In this document: positions 44,691 to 53,761 of the stretch, piece by piece
How the letters are laid out: each line of letters opens with the position of its first letter
How positions within the stretch are numbered: the stretch's first letter is position 1
The notes under the pieces: generated by a model
The model's database searches: none
Told to the model about the DNA's origin: nothing
What the model saw: the letters and a program-made list of their open reading frames with translations, nothing else
DNA from: Clostridium rectalis
GTDB lineage: Bacteria; Bacillota; Clostridia; Clostridiales; Clostridiaceae
Assembly (NCBI RefSeq): GCF_900626095.1
Contig: NZ_UYZZ01000012.1
Location: forward strand, 1 to 64,000
DNA: 64,000 bases
Direction: 5' to 3'
Program-made: the position numbers and the translations under genes

Positions 44691-45404
44691 CTTAATATTT
44701 AATACAATATGATTCATGGTCTTATCTACATTCAAGTCTGCACTTCCAAGCTTACTATATCCTGTGGAATCATAAAACTCTACTTTAACAAGAGATTTGT
44801 TTTGTATCATATTAATAGAAGTCTCTCCTATATCAAATATAGCATCATTACCTTCTATTTTATATTTTTTCACATCCGCTCTAGTAGTATCACTTATTGT
44901 TATACATTTAAACTCTGGTAAAACTGGGGAAACAACTACATCAGATACAAATGTATTTATATCTTCTATAGAAAATCTCATTATATTATCTTTTAGTAGA
45001 CTTTTGCCTTTTACATTTCTAACTGTACCTTTTTTAACTGTAATCTGATACAACTGACCTTTTTTATATCCACCTGGAGGGGGACTTATATTTAATGAGT
45101 TCATATTTCCCTTTGATATATTTACAGGGACAGAGCCTAATAATGATTCATTATTAACTTCATTAACTTGTATTGCATCACTAATAGAATTATAATCTAT
45201 TTCCGAATTAAAATTTATATTCCAACTTTTATTAAAATCTGTTGATATTTTTTGTCTAATCACATTTACATTACTCTGTTCATAAATGTAGTTAGGTACG
45301 TTTTCTGCATGCACTGTCCCTATACCTACATTAGAAATTTGAATAGCAGAAACCACTAAAATGGATGCTGCAATGAATTTAATTCTGCTTTTAATTGATT
45401 TCAA
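44688..45404 (-). CDS. Secreted SbsA Ig-like domain protein, copy A
   Basis: A 238-residue secreted protein starting at TTG 45404 after GGAAGGAG. A signal peptide ends near GTVHAEN. It has an SbsA Ig-like (Big_5) domain at about 52-148: NKSWNINFNSEIDYNSISDAIQVNE...ISPPPGGYKKGQLYQITVKKGTVRNVKGKSL, then a C-terminal beta region with VVSPVLPEFKCITISDTT. This closely parallels the 229-residue protein at 37632-38321. It is located downstream of the 957-residue DUF5050 protein. REP-like copies occur at 45124 (antisense) and 45309 (across the signal peptide end). Confidence 0.8.
   Translation of the reverse strand: MKSIKSRIKFIAASILVVSAIQISNVGIGTVHAENVPNYIYEQSNVNVIRQKISTDFNKSWNINFNSEIDYNSISDAIQVNEVNNESLLGSVPVNISKGNMNSLNISPPPGGYKKGQLYQITVKKGTVRNVKGKSLLKDNIMRFSIEDINTFVSDVVVSPVLPEFKCITISDTTRADVKKYKIEGNDAIFDIGETSINMIQNKSLVKVEFYDSTGYSKLGSADLNVDKTMNHIVLNIK
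45124..45139 (+). repeat. REP-like motif inside the SbsA-Ig gene, antisense
   Basis: ACAGGGACAGAGCCTA on the plus strand, so opposite to the gene, which here reads LLGSVPV. It is the only clear intragenic copy in antisense orientation. Confidence 0.7.
45309..45324 (-). repeat. REP-like motif at the signal peptide end
   Basis: TATAGGGACAGTGCAT in gene sense, reading IGTVHA at the presumed signal peptidase region. One change in the core (AGTGC). Confidence 0.5.
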
Positions 45405-45461
45405 AATTTTTTCTCCTTCCTAAATATCCACAATTTTTTCCCTAAAATTAGATAAGAATTT

Positions 45462-45477
45462 AAAGCTCTGTCCCTAA
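45462..45477 (-). repeat. REP-like motif directly after a stop codon
   Basis: TTAGGGACAGAGCTTT in gene sense, beginning 3 bases after the stop codon of the 957-residue DUF5050 gene. Confidence 0.85.
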
Positions 45478-45480
45478 ATC

Positions 45481-48354
45481 TTAGTTTACATCAGCAATTG
45501 CTTTTGAGCATTTTAATACTTTTCCATTATATGTTTGAACAATATACACCTTATCTCCGTTATTAGCATTTATAATAGGATTAGCTTGGTCACCTATTAA
45601 AGTCCAACTACTATCAACGCTATCCCCAAGTACAGGTATGGAAGCCCCTACCTTATAGTAATACTGATATTTATCTGGCGTATAAGCTTCTGATGGAATC
45701 TGTGGCAATCCAAACACCATAACATTTCCAGATGAACCATTTACAACAAATGATCCTAATGGTAAAGCAATTCCTCTTTCAAATGAAGTAACAATATCAT
45801 TACTCTCAGCAAATTGTGTACTTCTTGTTATATAAAGCTTATTATTTGCACTATTTTCTTCATCATATTCTAGTGCTCCAGGTGGAAGTATAATATTACA
45901 TTTAAACTTCTTTTCTGCAAAAGGATCTGAATCCGGAACTAACTCTACTATATTTGAACCTATTCTTGTTTTCATACCATCTTCTAGTTTATAAACATTT
46001 ACTACATCCCCTTCTTTAAGCTCAGTAGTAGGATCAATCTCAACAATATCACTTTCAGTTAATCCATTTGGAAGCTTACCATAATTAGTAACTTTAATAG
46101 TAACATTGCTTGCATCAAATGTTGGTCTTCCCACAACATCTCCATTTATTTCAACTGGTATAACTTCACTTTCTAAAGTATTAGGTGAAGTTCTAGTAAT
46201 ATAAACTTTCCTAGCATCATCAGTCAATGTCTTATTTCTTCTTAAAATAATAGTACAACTCATAGGCTTCCCAGTTACAGGCTCCATAACTGTCTCTTGA
46301 CCTAATAATTCTGCCTTTAATGGATCTCTATAAACTTTTATAACATCCCCTGGTTTTATATTTGCTTGTATAGGGAGTCTATCTCCTCTTTCATCTATAT
46401 TTACAAAAATTTTATCATCCTGCATTCCCGCATTATTAATAACTTTTACAGAATCTGCTGGTATTCCTTCACTTGCCATAGATAATTTTAAGGTAACCTT
46501 AGCTCCATATCCAACTATTGTTCCTGTGTAATTAATAATTGCTCCCTTATTATTTTTATTAGGATTTAAATTCCAGTTAACTAATAATTCACGTACACTA
46601 TTATCACTCATTACAGCAGTAACTTTATCTGGCAAGTACTCTTCTAAATTATCAAGGTCCGCTCCAACAGCATTCTTAGTTGGTACTGCCTCCTTATCAT
46701 AAGAAACTATTTTCAATCCTTGCTTTGGTTTTGTAATAGGTGTTGATGAATACTCATATACCACTCTTCCAACTGTATCTCTATTTGGAGAAATCTTAGG
46801 CTCATTAGCTATTAGCATGCTATTTCCTCTAGTAAAATAAACCTTGTCTTCAATAATATTTATAAAATTTGCACTATCATTAGAATATTTATCACCAGAT
46901 ATTCTTAAATAATCAACTAAAGGTGCTCTATAAATTCTATTTCCATCACTTGCATCTGCATAATACATCCACTTACCATCATCTGTAATATTCATACTAG
47001 TAATAATAGCATTTGTACCTGTATTTCCATTACTTACAGAAATGCTTCCAAAGCTTCCTCCGCTTTTATTTATCCACTTTAACTGACCTGCGTCTGTTAA
47101 ATAATATATTTTACCTTCAACTAAAGTTATAAATTTAGAACTGTCCCCAATTAACTTACTTCTATATGTGCCATCTGTATGAACGGAATAAATAGCATTT
47201 CCTTCATATTTATTAGTAAAATATATAACATCCCCTGAAACTGTTAAGAATTCAGCCTCATCATTAGTTATATTAGTACCAATATCTTTATTAGCATTTC
47301 TACTAACCTTTCTAATATTACCAACCCCATTACCAGAGTGATAACTATAATAAATATATTCTCCTGATGCCACTACAAAAGATGCTTGATCTACGCAAAC
47401 TATTCTTCTTCCAGTACCATCTTTTCTTATTTTATATATCCTTTGTCCATCTGAATAATTACTATAATAAATATATTCTCCTGATACATTTATATATTTT
47501 GCATTGTCATTACATATCTTTTCGTTAATTACTCCATTGGTTTTATAAATTCCCCCACCATCTGCTGAATTACTATAATAAGTCCACTCTCCATCCTGTA
47601 CTGCTAGTCCATTATTATTTAAATTCCCTAATCCATTATAATTATCTATATTTGCTGTAGGGGGTCTAAAGTAATCATCTAGACTAAAAGTCACAGTGTT
47701 TTTACCTTGCTGTAGACTCTTTCGTTCTGTAGTAGCTATTATGGATTTATCTGTTGCTAATATCTGCAATCTAATATAAGGATCCGTAGTTATTAAATTT
47801 AATATATAATCATCCTCATTTTCAGTCATCCCAACTTTACCTATTTTCTTTATCATATCACTGCTATTATTGTTGTATGCTTTAAAATACTTTGGTTCTA
47901 AATTATGAGGTTTAATATTTACCTTTGCTTCATTAGGTATTTTTATACTTACAAACTTCATAATTCCACCTAAATCAGTAACAGTTATTTCTGCCTCCAC
48001 TGTAGAACTATTTTTATCCTTATCAAAATCTTTACTTTCCTTATCATATTTATACATTGACCTATTTCCATTTGAATCATAATAAACTATGTTTTCAGGT
48101 AAAATTCCCAAATCTTCGAGTTTACTTCCAGTAAATAAAGATTTCACTTCTGACCCATTATTATAATAAATATCTTTAAACTGGGTTGAATTATTTATTA
48201 TATCATTAAGTTTGCTAGCATTTTTAGCTATGTAATTTATATCATATGCCTTATCTCCTATAATAAGAGCATTACTAGGCAAAGCTGCAAAAACGCTGCT
48301 AGTTATCATAGTAGCCATTGCTATTGCTGCTACTAAAATTTTTGTCTTTTTCAC
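45481..48354 (-). CDS. Large secreted DUF5050/Ig-like surface protein, 957 aa
   Basis: Starts at GTG 48354 after GGAGAGGTGG. A signal peptide ends near SSVFAAL. Residues of about 235-510 are repeated propeller-like DUF5050 units (WTYYSNSADGGGIYKTNG, YIYYSNYSDGQRIYKIRKDGTGRR). They are followed by a Big_4-type segment (LEEYLPDKVTAVMSDNSVRELLVNWN) and further beta domains up to a C-terminus with a DSSWTLIGD motif. The N-terminal 130 residues align with the 1990-residue neighbour (LP-N...MFTG/LFTG...D-NGN), so the two are paralogues. There is no recognised wall anchor. It is probably a surface adhesin working with the SbsA-Ig gene that follows. Confidence 0.8.
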   Translation of the reverse strand: MKKTKILVAAIAMATMITSSVFAALPSNALIIGDKAYDINYIAKNASKLNDIINNSTQFKDIYYNNGSEVKSLFTGSKLEDLGILPENIVYYDSNGNRSMYKYDKESKDFDKDKNSSTVEAEITVTDLGGIMKFVSIKIPNEAKVNIKPHNLEPKYFKAYNNNSSDMIKKIGKVGMTENEDDYILNLITTDPYIRLQILATDKSIIATTERKSLQQGKNTVTFSLDDYFRPPTANIDNYNGLGNLNNNGLAVQDGEWTYYSNSADGGGIYKTNGVINEKICNDNAKYINVSGEYIYYSNYSDGQRIYKIRKDGTGRRIVCVDQASFVVASGEYIYYSYHSGNGVGNIRKVSRNANKDIGTNITNDEAEFLTVSGDVIYFTNKYEGNAIYSVHTDGTYRSKLIGDSSKFITLVEGKIYYLTDAGQLKWINKSGGSFGSISVSNGNTGTNAIITSMNITDDGKWMYYADASDGNRIYRAPLVDYLRISGDKYSNDSANFINIIEDKVYFTRGNSMLIANEPKISPNRDTVGRVVYEYSSTPITKPKQGLKIVSYDKEAVPTKNAVGADLDNLEEYLPDKVTAVMSDNSVRELLVNWNLNPNKNNKGAIINYTGTIVGYGAKVTLKLSMASEGIPADSVKVINNAGMQDDKIFVNIDERGDRLPIQANIKPGDVIKVYRDPLKAELLGQETVMEPVTGKPMSCTIILRRNKTLTDDARKVYITRTSPNTLESEVIPVEINGDVVGRPTFDASNVTIKVTNYGKLPNGLTESDIVEIDPTTELKEGDVVNVYKLEDGMKTRIGSNIVELVPDSDPFAEKKFKCNIILPPGALEYDEENSANNKLYITRSTQFAESNDIVTSFERGIALPLGSFVVNGSSGNVMVFGLPQIPSEAYTPDKYQYYYKVGASIPVLGDSVDSSWTLIGDQANPIINANNGDKVYIVQTYNGKVLKCSKAIADVN

Positions 48355-48413
48355 TTTAAACCACCTCTCCTAAAATAATTAATATTGTCTCTTCAACTTA
48401 ATCTACTAAAATT

Positions 48414-48429
48414 TAAGCTCTGTCCCTTA
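48414..48429 (-). repeat. REP-like motif between surface genes
   Basis: TAAGGGACAGAGCTTA on the minus strand, an exact consensus copy, in the spacer before the 957-residue gene. Confidence 0.9.
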
Positions 48430-48510
48430 TATTTCGTCTAAAAATTATATTGTTAGTTAGAAGCTTTAAATTAAGTATTTGTCTTTCAACTTTAAATTTA
48501 CCTATAATTT

Positions 48511-48526
48511 AAAGCTCCGTCCCTAA
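48511..48526 (-). repeat. REP-like motif directly after a stop codon
   Basis: TTAGGGACGGAGCTTT in gene sense, 2 bases after the stop of the CWB2-Ig gene. It is 97 bases from the copy at 48414 in the same orientation. Confidence 0.85.
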
Positions 48527-48528
48527 AT

Positions 48529-50391
48529 TTAATACTTAGCTACAACCTTCAAAACTAGTAACACAGGCTTATTGTAATGTTTTACTTTACCTTTGATGTA
48601 GTATGTTTGAGGAGTACCAAGATCCACAAAAGGATTCTCCCATTCTACATCTACCATTATGCTCTTTCCATCTGAAGTCTTTGCTTCAACTCTCTTTGGA
48701 AGAGTATAATGAGTACCCTGAAGAACTGTTTCTCTGATTTCTGGTATATCCTCAATTTTTGGTAACACTATAAGTGTTAAATAAGCTTTATTATAAGAAC
48801 CCAAAACAGTACCCTCAAGCTTTACAATTCCAGTTTTACTTGTATCTATACTCTTTGTATTCCAAGTTACTTTCATATTTTTATTTGTTATCTTATCTAA
48901 AACTGTCTTAGGTAATTTATATGTTTCCCCCTGAACTATCTCAATAACAATATCATCAAACTGATTGTTTGAACCTGATCCATTATTATCTCTTATAGCC
49001 AATGTTAACTTAACTTTTTTCTTATATTTATCCACCCTTCCATAAAACTCATATATTCCATTTTCTTTTTGTTTTTCACTACTATAATCCCAAATTACTG
49101 GTAAATCACTAGTGGTTCCATCACTCATAGTGGCTAACACCTTTTCAGGTAACACAAAACTTGACCTTGAAGGTGCCTCCTTATAAATATCCCCTATTTT
49201 TACTGGTATAGGAGTTACCACAAGTCTTAAAATTACACTTCTATAATATCCTTTAACAGTACCATAATAAGTAAACATACCTGGCTTTGACGTGTCCACC
49301 TTTTTAAGATTCCACTCCACTAAAGCTTCCTTTTTATTTCCTCCAGTAGTATTTACTATAAGAGATCTAGGAGGAGAATAAGGATCATTTTGGTTTATAA
49401 CATTATAAATATCTGGCACATAAACTATATCCTGTGGTAAATATTTAGCAACATTTTCAAGATCATAACTTACCATAGTTGGCCCACCTAAAATAGTTAC
49501 ATTATTAATTACCTCTGAAGATAAAAATCTATTGGTTGGCGTTGGTAGTGGCGTATCCCCAAGTAATATAAACCCTTGATTTTTAGCTGCCAGTGTTGAC
49601 CCTGCCAATGCATCTGCGTATGCTCTCCCAGAAGCCAAATATAAATTATTTATATTTAGTTCATTTCTAAAAGAATTTATTATCTCAATATTTCTTTGAT
49701 ACTTGTCCCCATATCCTATTCTTTTCCCATTTGGTATAGAATTAAATACTTTTTTACTTATAATATTTTCTCCACCAATCACATAAACTTGTTCTGATTT
49801 TTTAAAAGAGTTTAGATACTTTCCCACATCACTTTTTATAGTGTTTTTTTCAACCATAATTATAGGAATGCTCTTATTGGCTGCAATAGGCGCCATGGAA
49901 ACCGCATCTTCAAACCCGCTTCCATTAACCACTACAGCTTGCTTTGATCGTCCTAACTTTTTGGCAATTTGTAGTGCTGTATCATATCTAGTCTGTCCAC
50001 CTAGTCTAGTAGTTTTAATTCCCATGGTTTTTATGCCATCTTCTACATTTTGTGATATAACTCCTTTGCCCCCTATAATAAACGCATTTTTTACATTTAA
50101 TCTCTTTAACTCCACTGAAGTATACATATTTAGTGTACCTTTGTTGGTCAAAAGTATAGGTGCGTTGAATTTTTTAGCCAACGGTGCTGAACAAACTGCA
50201 TCAGGAAAATTTTCTCCGCACACTACAACAGCATAATCGGACCTTTCCTTCCAACCTTCCTGACATATCTTAGCAGCCGTTTCATATCTATTTTCCCCAT
50301 ATATTCTTTTAACAGATGGTGAAGCAGAAGCCCTACTCCCTACAATACATAATGAAACCACTATAGCTGCTATTAATTTATTTTTTAACAT
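48529..50391 (-). CDS. CWB2 surface protein with Ig-like (Big_4) domains
   Basis: A 620-residue secreted protein. The signal peptide ends near SRASAS. Three CWB2 repeats follow (about 28-315: RIYGENRYETA, RLGGQTRYDTA, RIGYGDKYQRN), expected to dock the protein on wall polymers. The C-terminal half has four Big_4-like Ig segments, each with a -W(N/D/E)- strand and a Y-G/K-G-V turn (TYYGTVKGYYRSVILRLVV, EFYGRVDKYKKKVKLTL, KLEGTVLGSYNKAYLTL, YIKGKVKHYNKPVLLVL). Similar Big_4 segments occur in both large DUF5050 proteins, hinting that they share partners. It is the most upstream gene of the surface locus. Confidence 0.88.
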   Translation of the reverse strand: MLKNKLIAAIVVSLCIVGSRASASPSVKRIYGENRYETAAKICQEGWKERSDYAVVVCGENFPDAVCSAPLAKKFNAPILLTNKGTLNMYTSVELKRLNVKNAFIIGGKGVISQNVEDGIKTMGIKTTRLGGQTRYDTALQIAKKLGRSKQAVVVNGSGFEDAVSMAPIAANKSIPIIMVEKNTIKSDVGKYLNSFKKSEQVYVIGGENIISKKVFNSIPNGKRIGYGDKYQRNIEIINSFRNELNINNLYLASGRAYADALAGSTLAAKNQGFILLGDTPLPTPTNRFLSSEVINNVTILGGPTMVSYDLENVAKYLPQDIVYVPDIYNVINQNDPYSPPRSLIVNTTGGNKKEALVEWNLKKVDTSKPGMFTYYGTVKGYYRSVILRLVVTPIPVKIGDIYKEAPSRSSFVLPEKVLATMSDGTTSDLPVIWDYSSEKQKENGIYEFYGRVDKYKKKVKLTLAIRDNNGSGSNNQFDDIVIEIVQGETYKLPKTVLDKITNKNMKVTWNTKSIDTSKTGIVKLEGTVLGSYNKAYLTLIVLPKIEDIPEIRETVLQGTHYTLPKRVEAKTSDGKSIMVDVEWENPFVDLGTPQTYYIKGKVKHYNKPVLLVLKVVAKY

Positions 50392-50472
50392 TAAACATCA
50401 CCTTTTATTTATTTTTTATAAAATATTTAAATTTAAACTCATCTTTATTTATCGTATATAAACACGATAAGT

Positions 50473-51060
50473 TTATTTAAAATTTTTATATATTTTACAA
50501 TATATTTTATTTACTAAAATATATATTAATATTCCAAAAATACTTCCTACAAAATCAATTAATACATCCTTTACAGAAGAGGACCTTCCTGGTACAAAAC
50601 ATTGGTGAAATTCATCTAATACTGCATATAAAATACATATAAACATTACATATATTATTCCCTGATTTAAACTTATTTTATATTTACACAAAACATTACA
50701 AATTAATATGGCTAATACAAAAAATTCAAATGCATGGGCATTTTTTCTAATTAATACATTGAATTTTTGTTTTTTTATATCCACTTCTTTTTCTTTAATT
50801 TCTATATAGTTACCATTCCCTCTTTGTTTTTCATTTATCTTATACTCTTTTAAATTTTCCTGACTTTTATCTTTTGATGCTCCGTCCCTAAATTTTCTAT
50901 GACTTTCTTCAACTGGATTATTATGAAAGTTCTGGATTAAATTTAATATAGAATAACTTGCTTTATTAGATTTATCAGCATTTTTTGAAGAATTATAAAA
51001 TATAAATCCCATCCATAGAAGTGTCAACATTATTGCGACTACTTTTCTCAAATTTACCAC
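50473..51060 (-). CDS. VanZ family membrane protein
   Basis: A 195-residue protein with an N-terminal helix, a charged external loop (about 25-95) and three further helices. The VanZ-like signature is RKNAHAFEFFVLAILICNVL and LDEFHQCFVPGRSSSVKDVLIDFVGSIFG, including the conserved DEFHQ...PGR-x-x-x-x-D. Members affect teicoplanin resistance or envelope traits by unknown means. The start is uncertain: GTG 51060 has little RBS, while TTG 51051 is preceded by AAAGGGTGG. The external loop holds a REP-derived peptide RDGASK, suggesting tolerance of insertion there. Confidence 0.85.
   Translation of the reverse strand: MVNLRKVVAIMLTLLWMGFIFYNSSKNADKSNKASYSILNLIQNFHNNPVEESHRKFRDGASKDKSQENLKEYKINEKQRGNGNYIEIKEKEVDIKKQKFNVLIRKNAHAFEFFVLAILICNVLCKYKISLNQGIIYVMFICILYAVLDEFHQCFVPGRSSSVKDVLIDFVGSIFGILIYILVNKIYCKIYKNFK
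50877..50891 (-). repeat. REP-like motif inside the VanZ gene
   Basis: TTAGGGACGGAGCAT in gene sense, reading FRDGASK in the variable external loop. Confidence 0.75.
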
Positions 51061-51325
51061 CCTTTACTATAATCTATGGATATTTTAACCTATAAATAAC
51101 TATTTGTATATAATACCCATAATAATCACTAGTATAATTGCTATATTATTGTAATTTAACATACCATTTTCCTTTATATAGTAAAAACATTGAAAAACTT
51201 GTTGTAATCAGCTAATAAAGCATATATAATTGTAGTTATAATAGTTTTTATAATAAAGTTAAAGTTGAAATTAAAAATAAATTTATGATTCCTTCTTACT
51301 ATTTTTAGACAGAGGTGATTTATTA

Positions 51326-51445
51326 ATGCAACAACTTAATCCTATAGAAGCCAGAAAAAAGCATATTAAAAAAATTACTTGGCTTGTGGCTATTTTAACT
51401 ATAATTTTAGTTGCTGGTATAATTACCGCAATATCTTACATGTAA
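51326..51445 (+). CDS. Small single-pass membrane protein, 39 aa
   Basis: ATG at 51326 with AGAGGTGATTTATTA before it, and the terminator hairpin overlapping its stop. The peptide starts MQQLNPIEARKKHIKKITW, a basic N-terminus, followed by one membrane helix (LVAILTIILVAGIITAI). A promoter-like TTGTAA and ATATAAT pair lies near 51200-51230. No family is recognised. Its own promoter, RBS and terminator make it a convincing small gene of unknown role. Confidence 0.75.
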   Translation: MQQLNPIEARKKHIKKITWLVAILTIILVAGIITAISYM

Positions 51446-51471
51446 GAATCAGTGTACTGATTCTTTTTTTG
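51445..51471 (+). terminator. Terminator of the 39-aa membrane protein gene
   Basis: AGAATCAG pairs with CTGATTCT around a 4-base loop and is followed by TTTTTTT. Confidence 0.9.
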
Positions 51472-51493
51472 TTTTAATGGTTTTCTTTACTAA

Positions 51494-51537
51494 AAAAACA
51501 TAGGAATCTTCCTAAAGAAAATTCCTATGTTTTTTGA
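51494..51537 (-). terminator. Terminator of chemoreceptor gene
   Basis: AAAAAACATAGGAAT and ATTCCTATGTTTTTT make a strong stem 21 bases after the stop of the chemoreceptor at 51558. A decayed REP-like GATCTGTCCTTAGA (51536-51550) lies between. Confidence 0.9.
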
Positions 51538-51557
51538 TCTGTCCTTAGATTTTAAAA

Positions 51558-53552
51558 TCACAATTTAAATTTATAAACATACTTCATCATATCCTTAGTC
51601 ATATTACTTAAATTATTTGCAGATTCAGAAACCTCTTGTGAAGAAGCACTGACCTGCTGAGAAGAAGCGGCTATTTCTTGTGACGATGCAGAAACTTCCT
51701 CCGCTGTGGACGAAACTGCTTCTATTCTATCTAAAATTAAATTCTTCTTTCCATCTATAAACACCGCTTCTTTATTTACGGATTCCATCTTAGGAATAAC
51801 CTGATTTACAGAATCTACTATATTATTAAATCCATCAATAGCATTATTAATAGCATTAAGGGAATTTTTTAATTCCGAATTAACATTACCACTAGAATGC
51901 ACAATTTCCTCTGTTTCTTGTGATATACTTAGAATTAATTGTCTTACATTATCAGAAGCATCTTTGGTTTGTTGTGAAAGTTTTTTAACTTCCTCTGCCA
52001 CTACAGCAAAACCCTTACCTGCTTCTCCAGCTCTTGCCGCCTCTATAGCCGCATTGAGAGCTAAAAGATTAGTCTGCTCTGCTATTTCATTTATAAGTGT
52101 AGTAATATCATTTACTTTTACCACATTTTCACCTAACACATTTATCTTATTAATAAAACTTTCAAAAGACTTAGATATATTAATAGAAGAATTATTAAGT
52201 TTTTCCATCTTTAAATTACTACTTGTAGCTACATTTTCTATTTCCTTTGAACTTACATTTACATTTTCTATTTCTTCCATCATCTTTCCAAGTAATATTC
52301 TAAACTCATTAAGTAAGCTAGTTATATTTACCAAATCTTCAGCTTGAGCCTCTGTTCCTTTTGCAACATCTTGTATAGTATCTGATATATTCTCTGCAGA
52401 TGATGCCATTTCCTCTGAAACTGCTCCTAAATTCTCTGACTGAGTTTCAATTTGTAAAGAACTGTCCCTAACTAAAACTAACATAGCCTTAACATTTTTC
52501 TGCATATTATTAAATGATTCTGCAAGTCTTCCTATCTCATCTTGCTCCTTTAAAAATTTCTCAGGAAATTTTATAGTATAATCACCTTTAGAAACCTTGT
52601 CCAAGTGATGCACTACTTCCTTTATAGGCTTAGCTATAGAATTACCTATGAATCCTGAAGCCAATAACCCTACTATTAAAAAACCTAATGAAACTAAAGT
52701 TAAAAATATCATTAATTTTTCTACACCAGATAATATCTCACTTTTAGGTGCAAATATAGATAAAAACCAATTTGTTCCTTCTATAGGTGCGTATCCTAAA
52801 TATTTATTAGTACCAGCAAAGGTATACTCTCCTGCTCCTGTTTTACCTTGTATCATTGTTTCATGTAACTTAGCTAAGCTCTTAAAACCTTCATCTTTCT
52901 TAGCATTATTCATAACATTATCTCTTTTTGAAACTAAAGAATAATCTGATTCAGCTACAGTATAACCTTCTTTGTTAATAACAGTAACACCGCTATTTTC
53001 GCCATATTTAACATCTTGCACAATATTAGTTAACTCACTACCATTTTTTACTCCTCCAATAACTCCCTGTACTTCACCATTAATTTTTATAGGTACTGCA
53101 TAAACTACCAACAACACATTATTTTCTTTATCCATAATAGGGTCAGAAACAACCTCTTCTCCCTTTAGTGCCCTTTGAAAATACTCTCTTTCATTGTAGT
53201 TATCATCTTTTTGGTCACTGCTTATGCTGTTGCCGTTTTTGTCTGCAACATATATAAATGAATATCCATAATTATCTGCTTGCTCCTTTAATATTTTTCT
53301 TTTCTCATCTGGTTTCACATTTACATCCTTAAGCTCATGAATATTAGAAATTACATTTAAAATATTTAATTGTGAATCTACTCTCGCCTTTAAAATTTTA
53401 GCACCTTGATTGGCAACCTGTGGCAAAACCGTTTCTACATTATCTATTAATATTTTAGATGCTACTGTATAAGTTATAACTCCAATTCCTATACAAATAA
53501 CTGAAATAAGTATGCCAAAACTCAAAAGTAATTTTCCTCTTAAACTTTTCAT
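51558..53552 (-). CDS. Methyl-accepting chemotaxis protein (dCache sensor)
   Basis: A 664-residue transmembrane chemoreceptor. Membrane helices are at about 8-30 and 282-305. The external part has a dCache-type sensor (residues 35-280, with [21 protein letters not shown] and NWFLSIFAP). HAMP covers about 305-358, and the signalling coiled coil extends to the end with the tip [18 protein letters not shown]. It ends VYKFKL with no pentapeptide tether. The ligand is unknown. dCache receptors often bind amino acids or other small metabolites. RBS GGGGGATGGG. Monocistronic. Confidence 0.94.
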   Translation of the reverse strand: MKSLRGKLLLSFGILISVICIGIGVITYTVASKILIDNVETVLPQVANQGAKILKARVDSQLNILNVISNIHELKDVNVKPDEKRKILKEQADNYGYSFIYVADKNGNSISSDQKDDNYNEREYFQRALKGEEVVSDPIMDKENNVLLVVYAVPIKINGEVQGVIGGVKNGSELTNIVQDVKYGENSGVTVINKEGYTVAESDYSLVSKRDNVMNNAKKDEGFKSLAKLHETMIQGKTGAGEYTFAGTNKYLGYAPIEGTNWFLSIFAPKSEILSGVEKLMIFLTLVSLGFLIVGLLASGFIGNSIAKPIKEVVHHLDKVSKGDYTIKFPEKFLKEQDEIGRLAESFNNMQKNVKAMLVLVRDSSLQIETQSENLGAVSEEMASSAENISDTIQDVAKGTEAQAEDLVNITSLLNEFRILLGKMMEEIENVNVSSKEIENVATSSNLKMEKLNNSSINISKSFESFINKINVLGENVVKVNDITTLINEIAEQTNLLALNAAIEAARAGEAGKGFAVVAEEVKKLSQQTKDASDNVRQLILSISQETEEIVHSSGNVNSELKNSLNAINNAIDGFNNIVDSVNQVIPKMESVNKEAVFIDGKKNLILDRIEAVSSTAEEVSASSQEIAASSQQVSASSQEVSESANNLSNMTKDMMKYVYKFKL

Positions 53553-53709
53553 AGCCCATCCCCCTAATACTTCACCATAATCAACTTTTCTGTAGTTACT
53601 ATTATTTTAATTTATACTATAATTTTACAGTGTATTAAGAAATATTTCAATATAATCAGTTATTTTCTTTACATATAATGCTAATAATTACTTATTCTAA
53701 AAAAAATCC

Positions 53710-53745
53710 TGATTAAAAAGACATTTCTCATCTTTTTAATCAGGA
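53710..53745 (-). terminator. Terminator of M14 peptidase gene
   Basis: CCTGATTAAAAAGA and TCTTTTTAATCAGG form a 14-base-pair stem. On the minus strand it is followed by eight T. It lies about 20 bases after the stop. Confidence 0.92.
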
Positions 53746-53761
53746 AAATTTCATTTAATTT

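Noticed and set aside
47138-47155. GAACTGTCCCCAATTA in the 957-residue surface gene (and the similar 52456-52474 in a chemoreceptor)
   Set aside because: The variant GGGACAGTTC differs in two core positions, and the peptides (GDSSKF, RDSSL) fit the repeated protein pattern. Kept out of the repeat list.
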